Shown here: positions 31,101-46,109 of the stretch, one piece after another
Numbering within the stretch: position 1 is the first letter of the stretch
Layout of the letters: the number at the start of each line of letters is the position of its first letter
From: Piromyces finnis
Lineage: Eukaryota > Neocallimastigomycota > Neocallimastigomycetes > Neocallimastigales > Neocallimastigaceae
Length of the DNA stretch: 64,000 nt
Reading direction: 5' to 3'
Assembly: GCA_002104945.1 (NCBI GenBank)
Contig: MCFH01000009.1
Span: 636,501 to 700,500 of the forward strand
Made by a program: the position numbers and the translations under genes
Notes under the pieces: generated by a model
The model's input: the letters and a program-made list of their open reading frames with translations, nothing else
Told to the model about the DNA's origin: nothing
Database searches by the model: none

Positions 31101-32884
31101 TTTTATAAATAGATATTATTGATCAGTCTATCTTTTTAGGAAATATAGCTGGTGGTTTGATGAAAAATTCACAATATTTAAAAGCAATGTTACAAAATCA
31201 TAATAATAAAATAATAGATGGTATAAAAATAAATCTTATAATAGTATAAATATAAATAATAAATCACAGAATATTACAGAATATTTAATAGTTAATTAAT
31301 TAAAATTATATTGTATAATTAAAATTAAAGAACAATATCAAAATATACATAAACTTATGGAGGAAACAAAACTAGAATCATATAATCCTTGGTTAGATTG
31401 GATTATGATGAATTTTAACAATGATTTATCAAATAATATTAAAAATGAGGACTGGAACAATATTACAAAATTTAAAAATCTATGGGAAGGTTTGTATCAT
31501 TTTATTTAAATAAAAATTATTTTTATATAGTATTTATTAATATCTTAATGAATATATTAATTAATATTTTTTATTATTTAGTTAATAATCAAAATAAAAG
31601 CAATAATGATGATGTAATATTACCAACTCAAATGTCATCTTATATTCTTGATTCATTGTTTATAGTATGTAAAGAGCTCAATAAAATTAATGGTTGTTTT
31701 ATTAATAAGGTAATAGTTCTTATAATTTAGAATATTTATATTTATATTTGTAAATATTAAATAATATATTATTTTTATAATATAAACATATAAATTAAAA
31801 TATAGAAATTAACATGTAGAGTATTAGAACAATTAGCAAATAATATAATAAAAATTTATAATGAATTTATCAATAGTTCTATTGGCAGTATATCTGAAGA
31901 AGGGAAATTACAATTGTATAGTGATATAAGATTCTTTATAAAACAATTTGAAGGTTATTGGAATACATATAATAAAGTTGAACAAAGTACAGAATTTAAG
32001 CAATTAATTAAAAAAATAACTTCAAATGTAAGTTACTTAATTAATAATTATTACTAACTATTAATTTGACATTAATTAACAATAATATTTATTTATATAA
32101 ATATTTTAATATAAATAAAAATTATAGATTGATCCAATTAATTTTGCATATTTTGAAAAAAAGATAAACACTAATATTGATAATTATTATTATAGAGTAA
32201 ATATATTACTTGGAAACTTATTAATATTTAACCAAACATCAACTGAAAAGTAATAATAATTTATATTAAATTAAAAATCTATTAAAATTAAAATATTTGT
32301 ATTATTTAAATAATTTAAATGCTAATTATATTCTTTTTATTTTTAATTATTATAAATAAAAATAGATTGAATATTAATATTGAACGTTTTAATACTATTC
32401 CTCTTGCTCCTCAATGTCAAAGATTTTCTATATTTCCTGTTATTAGCTATTCTAATAATGGTAAATTAATTATTTGATAATCAAAAAAAAAAAAAAAAAA
32501 AAAAAAAAATTATACAAAAACATTAATAATATTAATTTATATTTTAAATTAGAAAATTTCAATGAAAAGAACAATATTATTATTGGATCAGACATGAGAT
32601 TACAACAAAAGAATAGTGGTGGATCTAAGAGTCGTAGCTCTAACGAACGTCCGAAGATTCAAATCTTAAAAAATATTTCAAATAAATCTCAAGAAGTATC
32701 ATTATCTCAAAATCAGCCTTTAAGCTCAACTTCAACTACAACAAATAATTCTACTTCAAATTTAATTTCTTCAATTTCAAGTTCAGTAACTGACAATGCA
32801 AATTATTGGGCTCAGTCGTTAACCTCAAGTTTCTTTGGATGGGCTAGTCCTGATATTACTAGAAAAAACAATAATAAAAAGTAA
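28115..32884 (+). CDS. COG1: Conserved oligomeric Golgi complex subunit 1
   Basis: About 17 exons and roughly 1,040 residues. Exons 28115-28230, 28337-28381, 28482-28648, 28717-28784, 28884-29000, 29121-29228, 29336-30043 and 30137-30308 are exact by phase; later ones lie near 30475-30800, 30893-31022, 31114-31218, 31331-31488, 31583-31709, 31806-32028, 32128-32249, 32365-32460 and 32552-32884. The N-terminus has the COG1 signature: ETLFKTKTIKNLKKYE, then [31 protein letters not shown]. The middle has SVAETLCAVMLLNNLSINDVLKIFLEKR, and later VILPTQMSSYILDSLF and QRFSIFPVISYS. COG is a tether for retrograde vesicles within the Golgi. The junction between 30308 and ~30475 does not resolve in frame: the only in-frame acceptor (AATAAG before TTTAATTGAAAT) is phase 2 while the donor is phase 1. 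A missed microexon or a base error is likely. Confidence 0.85.
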
Positions 32885-33070
32885 AAGCATTATTAAATAA
32901 AACTAATAAATAAATTTAAAATAAAAATCAAATAAAATATATATGTAAAAACAAAAATATAAAATAGTAATTAGGCAATAAATTAATCTTACAAAAAATA
33001 AAATAAAATAAATAAAAATAACAATAGAATAAAATTATATAAATAAAATAAAGTTAAAAAATATATAATA

Positions 33071-33115
<45 letters not shown>

Positions 33116-33483
33116 TAATAAAGCATATATATAATCTGAAATACAAAAATAAAAGTATATAAAAAACAAATAATAAAAATAATTATGATAAAATACAACA
33201 AATAATTTATTTCATATATTTTATTTTAATTTATTAAAATTTTTATAATTTATTTATAAAAATAATAAATTATTCTTTAAATATTATTTTTTATATAATA
33301 ATAACTATTTATAATTCATTTATTAAAAAAAATTAAGTTCTAATTATATAATAGTATTCTTGGTATATTTTTATTTTTTAAATATTATTGTGTAGATTGT
33401 TTTTCTAATATTGCTATTATATTTGAACTACTAACATTTTTTATTAAAAAAAATGGCTCTTGCTTATTTAATTAATAATTTTA
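32885..33483. other. Intergenic with (AAT)n tract
   Basis: Spacer between the converging COG1 and AGC-kinase genes, with A-rich repeats of AAATAAAAT type and an AAT array near 33069-33114. No coding signal. Confidence 0.6.
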
Positions 33484-36163
<2,680 letters not shown>

Positions 36164-36233
36164 TTTTTACAAAATTAATTTATAAATAATACAAAAAAAT
36201 TTATAGTTCTTTTTTTATACGAATATATTTTTA

Positions 36234-36285
<52 letters not shown>

Positions 36286-37375
36286 GCACTTTCTAAATAT
36301 TTTTTAAAGAAAAGTACTCTATTAGCAATATTTCAATTAAAATATAATAATTAATTCAAAATAAATATAATATTAATTTTTTATATAAATCAGTATTTAA
36401 TATATTATATTTTAGTTAATATATTTAGGGAAGAAAAAAAAAAAGTTTATATAGTTATTCACGATTCGTTTTATAAATTGTAATTTTTTGAATTTTATTA
36501 TTGTATAAATAAATAAATAAATAATTAAATTGGTGCTTTTTATTATTCATTTTCTAATAAATATATACTAATTTATATGAAATTAACATTTAATAACTGT
36601 TACTAAAAATGTTATTTATTATTATTTCATTATTGTAATATTTTATTGATTTAATTTTATGTATATATATTTAATTATTATATTTTTATACTTTTACTGG
36701 GATAAGGATAATAAAAAAAAAAAAGGAGAAAAATATTAATTCATTAATTCTATTTACTTTTTTTAATAGTATTAATTTTTAATAATTCTAATAGATAGTA
36801 TAATGCTTTTTAGTTTTTATTTTATTTTATTTTTTTTTTATTCTTATTTTTTATTTTTTAATTTTTTTTTTTTTTTTTTTAAAGATTTTACAACTTGTAT
36901 ATTCTATTAGATATATTTAACTTATGATTTTATAAAGTTAATATTATAAAAAATAAAAAATAAAATTCTTATCCAAAAATTTTATATTAAAATTATATAT
37001 ATTTAAAATAAAAAAAGGGTAAAAAAAGGAAAATTGACAAATTTTTTTTAATATCGAAAAATTTAATTTATTAATTAATAATTTATCATAAAATGACACA
37101 TAATATGTTTGTGTAACATTTATCATTTACCATATTAAATATTATATTCATTTAAAAGGTGATAAAAAGTAATAATGCATAATATATGATAATATTATGA
37201 TACTATTATAAAATAAAAAAGGAGTACCATAATCTTAACTTATAAAATAAAAAATAAATTAAAATAATTATATTTCAATATATAATATTTTTTTTATTTA
37301 TAATTTTACAATCATTTTATATTATATTTTATTTCTAAAATAATGATATATTATTCATTATATATTTAATATAAA
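36164..37375. other. Intergenic, presumed AGC-kinase promoter
   Basis: 1.2 kb of AT-rich sequence upstream of the AGC kinase and downstream of the CDK gene. It includes a TTA/ATT array near 36236-36285 and T-runs near 36863-36882. No gene was seen. Confidence 0.6.
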
Positions 37376-39767
37376 TTAACGATAGTGTTTATCCATTGAT
37401 CTAGAGGGGTGATTTGGTCTTTCATTACTTGAACTAGAATACGGTTGGAATGTTGAATTAGCACTAGAATATGATTGTCTCATTTGCGGATTAGATGAAT
37501 GTCTTTGCCCATTAAACTCTCTATTTGGGAATGGTCTATATATATTTGGATGACTTCCATATTTTCCTGATTGATGTCTAGAAGGTCTTCCTGGATTATT
37601 ATAATTATTAATTCCTGAAGACTTTCTTGAATCATATTTAAGATTTTTATTATATCTTTGTCTTTGATCAGCATTTGCTTGTTGTCTTGCTTTTCTTGCA
37701 TCTAATTCATGACTTGAAGGATATTTTGGTAATCTATTATATAATTGTTGTAAACATTTTAATATATCTAACGTATATAATAAAATATAATAAATCACTT
37801 ATCAAAAACTAAAATATTTACTCTTCTGGTAATGCTGGTTGAGGTGTAGTCCAGAAATAATCGTGGGTTAATGCTTCTTTTGCTGTAATACGTTTTTTAG
37901 GATCTAAAGTTAATAATTTTTTGAGTAGATCTACAGCTAATGGATTGAAACTAAAGTACATATATATATAATATATTTTACAATTAAATAATCATGCTCA
38001 ATAATCAATTTATATGTTTAAAAATTTGAAGCTCACTTCTTAAATCTTTCTGATATACAATTAAATCTTTGTGGCTCAAATTTCATATCTTGACAACCTG
38101 GTAAATTCCTATATCCTGGCCATATTTCTTCTGTTGGTGTACCGCATAATTCCCATATTTTTTCTAGTTGGTCAAGTTCTGATTCACCTCTTAAAATCGG
38201 TACTCGTTGTAATATTTCTCCAAATATACATCTATTTTTTTTTTATGTTTAATAAAAAGAAAAATATTAATATATATAATATTGTTTTATATTTAACTAT
38301 ATAATATATTATATATATACCCTAATCCCCACATATCAATTGCACATGTATAACGTGTTTCACCTAATAATAATTCGGGTGGTCTATACCATCTTGTTAC
38401 TACCATATTAGTATATTCTTTATTTTTATCATCAGGATCAAATGAGCGTGCTAAACCAAAATCACCTATTTGTAATTGACCTTGATTATTTACCAGAATA
38501 TTTGCACCTTTTTATAAATAATTATGTAGAATAATATTTATAATAATTTCTATTAATATATAAAAATTAAAAAATAAATATTTATATATATATTTATATA
38601 TAAACATCAATCTTACATTTAATATCTCTGTGCATGATATTATTCTTTTTATTAAAAATTGTTAATATGAGAAAATGTTTATTTTTAATAATTGTTTTAA
38701 AAATAATTTAAAATAATATTTATAATTTATATGATATCTACACTGTGTAAATATAATGTTCCTTCAAATAATTGCTTCATATAACATTTAATTTGAGGTT
38801 CTTTAAATTCAACATTTCTATTTTCAATTAATCCTGCTAAATCGTGATCCATGTATGGAAATACCATATATAATTCACCTCTTTTTCTTTTAACTCTATC
38901 CCCTTTTTGTTTTTATTTTATATTTTTTTAAATATATATAAATATTTAATAATATTTTAAATTTTTTATAATAAAAAGTTTATTAAAATAATAATAAATT
39001 TAAATCTTAACAATAAAACAAAAATAAATTATTAGTTTACCTCTTTTAACAGCAATTTCTAATAATGGAATAATATTTGGATGATTTAATTGCTTTAAAA
39101 TTTTAATTTCACGTAATGCTGTAACAGGCACCTTTATTTAATTTTTGTTATTTAAAGAATAATAATTTAATAATTATTATACTTATTTAATTATAATATA
39201 TTTTAATATTACCCCCTCATTTTCATTTTGCATAAATATATGCTTCATAGCAACGATATCTTTTGTTCTTGAATCTCTTGCAGTATGAACAACACCAAAC
39301 GTTCCTTCACCAACTTTATTTTTAAAAGTATACTCATTATATTCCGAAACACCATAATATTGTGTTTGAGAAAAAGATGCTAATGGTGTTGATGGAGAAG
39401 GTCCAGCATCACTATTTGTCATGTCAGGCGATACTGGTGCAAATTGCGTTAAAGGATAGCTTTGTGATGACGATCTGTTATATTCTGATGTATAATCATT
39501 ATTTTGAGTATCACTTGTGAAACTTGCCATACGTTGAGGAGTTGGTGTTGAATCATTTAAAGTTGGATGTTGAGGTGCTCCTGGACATTCATATGAATCA
39601 TTTTGACTTCGAATTTGATAATCTAAATCATTCTTTGATTCTGGTGAAAAACTCGAATTTGAATACTGATCCTCTGTTTCATTAGAAGAATCTTTATGGG
39701 TATGATTTTTGATTTCTTCTAAATTTTCTTTTTCATCTTTAGAGCTATCACTATTTTTTGAATTCAT
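37376..39767 (-). CDS. CDK9/Bur1-type cyclin-dependent kinase
   Basis: Eight exons or so, about 565 residues; exon 1 is 39213-39767 and one exon (38617-38644) is only 28 nt. The N-terminal ~150 residues are an acidic Ser/Asn/Pro-rich leader. The kinase domain has [15 protein letters not shown], the [26 protein letters not shown] region (PITALRE-type cyclin-binding helix), [21 protein letters not shown] and the T-loop [17 protein letters not shown]. These match CDK9 of P-TEFb and yeast Bur1/Sgv1, which phosphorylate Spt5 and the RNA polymerase II CTD to release elongation. The C-terminal ~115 residues are basic, Asn/Ser/Tyr-rich and disordered, as in Bur1. CDK12/13 types are less likely because of the short catalytic flanks and the [12 protein letters not shown] sequence. 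Confidence 0.88.
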
Positions 39768-41191
39768 TTCTGATTATTATAATAAAAAAAATAATTATAT
39801 TTTATATTGAATATAAATTAAAATAAAATATTAAACCATATATAGAGACTTTTTCTTTTTAAATATAATGTTTAGATATTTTATAAAATATTTAGCAAAT
39901 TTAAATAGATTTTAAATTTCTAATATATTATATACAATGAGGATAAAAATATTTAAAATATTCGCCAATTTTAGAATATTATTAAAAATTTTAAAACATT
40001 AAATAGCTAATAAATTATTAGTATATTTATATATTTTATTTTTTATTTTTAAAAATTATTAAAATATATAAAAATAAAATTTGATGAATAATATTGTTAA
40101 TTTCAATAATTTCTACATTTCATTTCTACAATTTATAATGTAAATAAATGTAATGTATATGTAATCATTTGTAATGTATATGGAATATTATAATAATGAA
40201 TTATCCATATATTATTTGCATTATTAATTAATTAATAAAAAAGTCTTATAAACAAAGTAGGATTTTTGGTATTAAAAAGGTCTTTTGTTTAAACAATCTT
40301 ATTATAGTATTAGACAGGGATAAAAAATGTTTAATTTTTAGAAAAGAATAATATTGAAATATATTAAACAAAATTTATTATAAAATTTATAATTAATCTA
40401 TATAATAAGTTTAATACATAGAAAGAAAAAAAAATATTTTGATAATGCCTTCTTAAAACATATAGACATTATTAATGTATTTATGTATAAAATATTCTAA
40501 ATTATAAATGTTTATAATTGTATTAAATAAAATAATCATTTGTATATTGTTATTTTTGAAGATATTAAAACTTTATGTTTAGTGTTGAAATAGATGAAAT
40601 TTTTATAACTAGGTAAGCTTCATTAGTTATTATTACATAAGAACTTACGCAGTAGTTTACCTTTTAAAATTAAAATATCTAATAGTAATTAATATATTTA
40701 TTGTTATAAATACAGTTTAATAAATTTTAAGACATTTTAACGCTTTAGTAATAAATGTATTAATAATAAGTCAAAATCTATTATTAAACAAAATATCTTA
40801 TCTTTTATTTATTTATATGAAATATATATATTTCGTTTGTAAAGCTAAAAATATTAAACTATAAAAAATAAATACTAATATATAAAAATAATATTAAATA
40901 TATAATGAATTATATAATTAATATTAATTTTTCTTTTTTCTTTTTTCTTTTTTATTATATCTATATTAAATATTAGAATTTATCATTTTATTGTATCTAG
41001 ACATATCTTTTTGTTCAATATTTTTATCACTGCTTTTAATAAAAAAAATAAATAAATTATTATTTAATAATTTGTTTTACATATTTCTACTTTTTTTTTA
41101 TTTAATAAAAAAAAAGGAAAAATATTTATGTAAAAAATTATATAATTTATATATAGTTATTAATAAAAATATTTATTGAGAAATAAATAAT
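39768..41191. other. Intergenic, presumed Bur1 promoter
   Basis: 1.4 kb of AT-rich sequence. A short plus-strand Leu/Lys-rich ORF at 40991-41179 looks like chance. Short TTTTTC repeats lie near 40929-40950. Nothing supported as a gene. Confidence 0.55.
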
Positions 41192-42230
41192 TTAAGCATT
41201 AATATCTCCTTTTACTGGTTCATCTTCATCATCATATGATACAACATTTCTTACAGTTGAAGTTGCTTCCTTATTTTCTTCATTATTTTCTGCAATTTCA
41301 ACATCCATTTCATTACTCATATATCTGTCCATTTCCTCATCTAACATTTCTTTTGTTAAATGTTCTCTATTGTCTCTTCTTTTTGAGGTTCTGTTTGTAC
41401 TCTTCTTAATTTGTCTATTTTTAAAACCTTTTCCTTGACCAAGACGGTTAAATACAGAACTTCTATTTCTTCTTGAATCATTACCATTATTATTGTTATT
41501 TTTTCTTGAATAAGAATCATCCATTTTTATTTTCATATCCATTCCATCTCTAATAAATTTAAATTGAAATTTTAATTTACATTCATCAAATAGAATTAAT
41601 TAAAAATTAAATTAAATAAAAAAAGAAAAAGAAAAATTTACAAATCAACTCCATCAAATTTATCAATTGCTTTTAGTGCGTCAGATCTTGAATTAAAAAC
41701 AATTGTAGCTTCACCTTCTGATCTTCCGGCTTTATCATATTTAATTCTCACCTTAGATACTTCGCCAACTTCTTCAAAAATTTTTTTTAAATCTTTCTAT
41801 AAATTAATAAATAATAATCATTTTAAAGCATAATATATCATATATCAATATGAAAATAATAATTATATTATCATTAATTATTTATTTATTTTTTTTAAAA
41901 AATATATATATAATTAACATTAAAATTCAATGTTTAATATTTATATACTATTGTTTATTTATATTATATTAAATAACTTACTTCGGAAACTTCCCAATGT
42001 AAATTTGTAACTGAAATTGCATAGTTATTATTACTACGATTCCCTATTCTTGAAAATATTTGTTTTCTTTCACTACTACCAAAATTATCATCATATTTAT
42101 CATGCTTCCATTGGTCATTTATACCTTTACTTGAATAACGTGAATTTCTACTTCGTCTAAAAGAACTTCTATTTTCACGTTTTGATTTATAAATTTGTTC
42201 ATCCAAAGACATATCTAATTTTGAAGTCAT
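41192..42230 (-). CDS. Yra1/ALYREF-type mRNA export adaptor
   Basis: Three exons: 41982-42230, 41642-41796, 41192-41549; phases 0 and 2; 253 residues. The N-terminus KLDMSLDEQIYKSKRENR is the UAP56/Sub2-binding motif seen at the start of REF proteins. An Arg/Ser-rich linker follows, then one RRM (~residues 70-145) with YAISVTNLHWEVSEKDLKKIFEEVGEV, RSEGEATIVFNSRSDALKAIDKFDGV and LDGMDMKIKM. The second half is Arg/Asn/Lys-rich and ends with HLTKEMLDEEMDRYMS, the C-terminal copy of the export-factor contact motif, plus an acidic tail. The protein couples transcription and splicing to mRNA export through TREX and Mex67/NXF1. Confidence 0.92.
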
Positions 42231-42988
42231 CTTAGGTTTATGAATTACAAAACATTATACAATTAGAAAAAAAATATGCTTTCATTACGAATATAATAAT
42301 AATAATAATAAAAGATTTCTTTAAATAAAAAAAAAAAAAAAATTTTTAAAAAATAAATGAAAAGAAAATATATATATTTATATATAATTATAAAAGAAAC
42401 ATTTATATTTATAATATATTATATAATTGGTAAAAGTAATATTAATTAATGTGTATTGTGTATATATAAATACAAAAAATACTCTTACTATTTGTTTATA
42501 AATTTGAATTTAACAGTTGAGGAATTAAAAAAAAATAATTTAAGAAATAGTAACCAAAAAATTATAAATGATAATGGATGAAATAAAATATAATAATATT
42601 TATTAATTTGCCACAAAACATATGTAATATTTTTATATTTTGTTAATGAATAAATATATAGTTTTAAAATATAAAGCCATATTTAAATATATTAATAAAT
42701 ATTTAATGGGATGTTAAAACAATTAATTATTTTTTCACCAGATATGAGTTATGTACTATTTATATACTATTTATAATGATATAATTTTTAACACAAAATA
42801 TAATGAATCTTTTTTTTTATTTAAAAGTACATTATAATTCAATAACTTTGAATAATATTAATAAAAATAATAACTTAGAAAAACATTTTTTTATATTGTG
42901 TTATTTATTATATTTTTACAAAAAAAAAAAAGATAATATTAAGTCTTATCTATAAAAAAAAATATATTTTTTTTTTGTAACAATTTAT
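42231..42988. other. Intergenic
   Basis: AT-rich spacer upstream of the Yra1-like gene. Several poly-A and poly-T runs; no coding signal. Confidence 0.55.
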
Positions 42989-43843
42989 TCAAATATAATA
43001 AAAAATAATTAAAAAAAAGCTAATAATAGTAAACTTCGGAATATTTATAAATATTTTTATTGATATATTGGTATTTTCTTCATAACATAAGTTTTGCTTA
43101 TTGATATATTTATAAATATCATTAATTTGATCGTCATTTAAAAATTCTTTATATTCAAGTAGTAAATTATATTGTGATAATACTATTAACCCACAATCAC
43201 TACACATAAATTCTTGTTGAAGTGTGACATTATTAAGAGATGTTTTATAAGATTCATAGCACCATTCATCACCTGCTTGTTTACATAAAAAACTATATGA
43301 TAATCCTATTTTATTAATTGTTTGATAGTATGGTTGATCAAGTAATGGTATATCATTACCAGTATTAAATAATATGTCAACACAGTTCAAATAGTTATTC
43401 ATTAAAGTTTCAGGACATTTACCATTATCATTACATTGATTTTCTACACTTCTTAAATCAACAGCAATAGCACATTCACCAAATTCTATTATGTCGCATG
43501 TTACATTCAATCTATTGATTTTATTAATATTATTACTGCTGCTGTTATTGTTACTGTTATTGTTATAATAATCATCTCTTTTTAACTGGTTTTTATTATT
43601 TCTATTATAGTTAATTTTATCATTAGTTTGAATAGAAAACTTGGAATAATTATATGATTGTTTTTCCTTAATATTTTTTTCACCATTATTAACATTTTTT
43701 TTACAATACTCACAACTCAAATTATTTATTGCTTTTTCATTCCTTTTAAAATCAATATCTCTTTCTTTAATAAAAATGGTATCATTGATTGCAATTACAA
43801 AATATAAATGAAAAATCACAATAAATATAAATAAAGAATTCAT
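42989..43843 (-). CDS. Secreted or GPI-anchored Cys-rich protein, unknown
   Basis: Single uninterrupted frame of 284 residues. It opens with a clear signal peptide (MNSLFIFIVIFHLYFVIA). A short CEYC pair and a Lys/Asn-rich low-complexity stretch with a pure Asn/Ser run (~residues 95-108) follow. The folded part (~113-255) carries ten cysteines in the order CDIIEFGEC, QCNDNGKC, NCVD, FLCKQ, WCYES, MCSDC, LCYEE. The C-terminus is strongly hydrophobic (FTIISFFLIIFYYI) with nothing after it, which fits a GPI-attachment signal; a tail anchor is the alternative. Several N-glycosylation sequons (NVT, NVTL, NIS) are present. I do not recognise the family. The location in spacer-rich DNA and the lack of introns are unlike its housekeeping neighbours. 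Confidence 0.75.
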   Translation of the reverse strand: MNSLFIFIVIFHLYFVIAINDTIFIKERDIDFKRNEKAINNLSCEYCKKNVNNGEKNIKEKQSYNYSKFSIQTNDKINYNRNNKNQLKRDDYYNNNSNNNSSSNNINKINRLNVTCDIIEFGECAIAVDLRSVENQCNDNGKCPETLMNNYLNCVDILFNTGNDIPLLDQPYYQTINKIGLSYSFLCKQAGDEWCYESYKTSLNNVTLQQEFMCSDCGLIVLSQYNLLLEYKEFLNDDQINDIYKYINKQNLCYEENTNISIKIFINIPKFTIISFFLIIFYYI

Positions 43844-44099
43844 ATTTATTAAAAATGTTAAATTGTATTATTATAAAATAATAAAATAAATTATTTACCC
43901 TAATTTTTTTATTATTTTTAAAAAACTTTAAATTATTGACAGTTAATATAATTCTTTAAAAATAAAAAGAAAAAGTAAAAGAAAAAATTATGTATATATA
44001 TTATCAAACAATTAATGAAAATAATAATTTTCAAATTGAAAAATGAAAAAATAATAACATTTAGCTTCATATATTTATTATGTAATATATTTAAGCTAT

Positions 44100-44288
44100 T
44101 TAAAATCTTTCTTTTCTAGCGATTTCAGTTTTACAATTTGGACAATAGTGAACTACATCCTTTATACTGATAATAAGGAATGGAATACAACACAAACATG
44201 AACCTATTACTAATAGAATAACACTTGCAATCCAAATTATTGCATTATTATAAATATATATTATATTTATATTTGTTGAAACACACAT
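44100..44288 (-). CDS. Short LITAF-domain-like protein
   Basis: A 62-residue frame. After a hydrophobic segment (AIIWIASVILLVIGSCLCCIPFLII) it reads KDVVHYCPNCKTEIARKERF. This closely follows the second half of the LITAF/SIMPLE domain: membrane-embedded hydrophobic stretch, a Cys-Cys-Ile-Pro-Phe step, then D-V-x-H-Y-C-P-N-C. LITAF proteins sit on the cytosolic face of endosomes and use two CxxC half-sites to hold zinc. Here the first CxxC half-site is absent, and an in-frame TAA lies just upstream of the ATG, so either an upstream exon was missed or the protein is a half-domain form. Confidence 0.6.
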   Translation of the reverse strand: MCVSTNINIIYIYNNAIIWIASVILLVIGSCLCCIPFLIISIKDVVHYCPNCKTEIARKERF

Positions 44289-44682
44289 TTATTTATTCTG
44301 ATAAATATAAATATCATTAAATTGTTATTCATAAAATCATTAACTTTATACTTTATTTGTTGTAACATTTAAATTTATTATTAAGCTTTATGAAAAGTAA
44401 AATCATAAATAAATTTATATAATTTATATATCTATAATCATTATTAAGAGTTGTTATCCAAAAGAATTCAATACTAAAAATGTGTTATAACGTATTGTAA
44501 TATACTTTATTAACTATATAAGCCACTATATAAATATATAAAAACATGTTTATATTATGACTTATATAGTATTTATTTTACATATTTATATTACTATATT
44601 TTACATTGTATGAATAACTAAATAACTTATTTTATTATTAATTATTAATAAAAAAAAATTAAATTAAAATTTAATAAAAAAT
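44289..44682. other. Intergenic
   Basis: AT-rich spacer between the LITAF-like ORF and the nuclease relic. Nothing recognisable. Confidence 0.5.
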
Positions 44683-45597
44683 AAAGTTGAAGAGAATGCT
44701 ATATCCATAGCAAGAAGAATACAAAATATTACAATTGAAGATCCAAAATTCTATCAATTATTTAAAACTATATATGGAAGCAAGCACTAAAAGATTTTAA
44801 AAGATTTAATTGGTGTCAATTTTGAAGATAAAAATATCAATTTTGTAGACAAAGAATTACGAACTTTTAATTATTATCCCGATGAAAAGAGACCCATTGT
44901 CGATATAAATATCGAAATTACCAACTATAATCAACAAGGTGAATTCAATAAAAAAGATAATTCAGTAGACCGAAAAGGAATAAAAATGATGATAACTTAA
45001 TAAGAATATTAGTTGAAATGTAAGTTTTTAATGATTCATATTTTTTAAATTGAATTGTATATAATGTATCCAATCTTTGTGTTAAACAAAATGAAGGAAA
45101 AATTATTAAATTTTTTATATGAAAATAATTTTAAACTCAAATAAAAATAAATATTTTATTTTAGATATGATATTTATGAATTTTTTAAACTTAAAAATTT
45201 TGATATATATTATTGAGCTCTCAAGATTTGATATAAAAAATTTTGATGTTAATGATACTAAAAACTTATGGCTTGCCTTTTTAAAATATATTACTTACGA
45301 AACAATTGAAATTGAAAAAAAATGGAAATAAAGAAAAGTATAGAATTCCAATTAATAATTTAACAATAAAAGAAATTAAAGATGTTATGGATTTATGTAC
45401 ATTAAATAATAAAAATGAAAAATGTATAGAAAATTACAAAAATATATCAACAATTGTTTGATGTAGATAAAGAAATAAATGAATTAAGAGAAGAATATGA
45501 TGATTTAAAAGAAAAATATAAAAATATAGAAAATGAATTAAATGCCTTAAAAAGAAAATATGAAATTCAAGATCAAAATAGACAAATTTTTTATTAA
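44683..45597 (+). pseudogene. Decayed PD-(D/E)XK transposase/Rpn-type nuclease
   Basis: Reading through one stop and several frame changes gives a protein resembling the PD-(D/E)XK nuclease-transposase (Rpn/PDDEXK_2) family common in bacteria and in gut fungi. It starts with ITIEDPKFYQLFKTIYGSKH, where a TAA at 44788 interrupts, then KILKDLIGVNFEDKNINFV. The core-like EKRPIVDINIEITNYN supplies the Asp and Glu-x-x positions. After a stop at 44998 the next frame gives DDNLIRILVEM. A GTAAGT donor near 45019 and acceptor near 45164 could be a true or chance intron. Further on come YDIYEFFKL, IELSRFDIKNFDVND and LWLAFLKYITYE, then a coiled-coil tail (KEINELREEYDDLKEKYKNIENELNALKRKYE). No intact frame exists, so it should be inactive. 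Confidence 0.7.
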
Positions 45598-45902
45598 AAA
45601 AAAGTTTTTTATTTTTAACAAAAATTTATTGACTTTACGATATTAAAGATATTTATTTTTTTTTTAAAAAAAAAAAATAAAAATAAAGAGTGTTGATATT
45701 TTTTTAATACAGTAATATAGTAAAAAAAATGTGATATAATGATATAATGATAATATAATGATTATAATAGGTTTAGTGCTATAATCATTAAAATAACAAA
45801 GGATAAAAATAAAGAATAATAAAAATATATATATATAAAAGATACCTAACAATCGTTTGATATAAATATGAAAATTAATTAAGACAAGAAAATAAAAAGT
45901 TT

Positions 45903-46084
45903 AAATGAATAAAAAAAATTAGAAAATAATTAATGAGTACAAATAAAATATGACGAGTTAAAATGATTAAACTAAATTAAAATCAATTATAATAAATGAA
46001 TAAAAAAAATTAGAAAATAATTAATGAGTACAAATAAAATATGACGAGTTAAAATGATTAAACTAAATTAAAATCAATTATAAT
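45903..46084. repeat. 91-bp direct tandem duplication
   Basis: Two adjacent copies, 45903-45993 and 45994-46084, appear identical over the full 91 bases. Identity in such AT-rich, non-coding DNA implies a very recent duplication. It lies ~300 bp beyond the nuclease relic. Confidence 0.95.
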
Positions 46085-46109
46085 AAAGTATTCTCAACAA
46101 AAACAAAAG

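Noticed and set aside
40991-41179. 62-codon Leu/Lys-rich plus-strand ORF
   Set aside because: Homopolymer-driven, with KKEK and poly-Leu/Phe runs and no recognisable domain.
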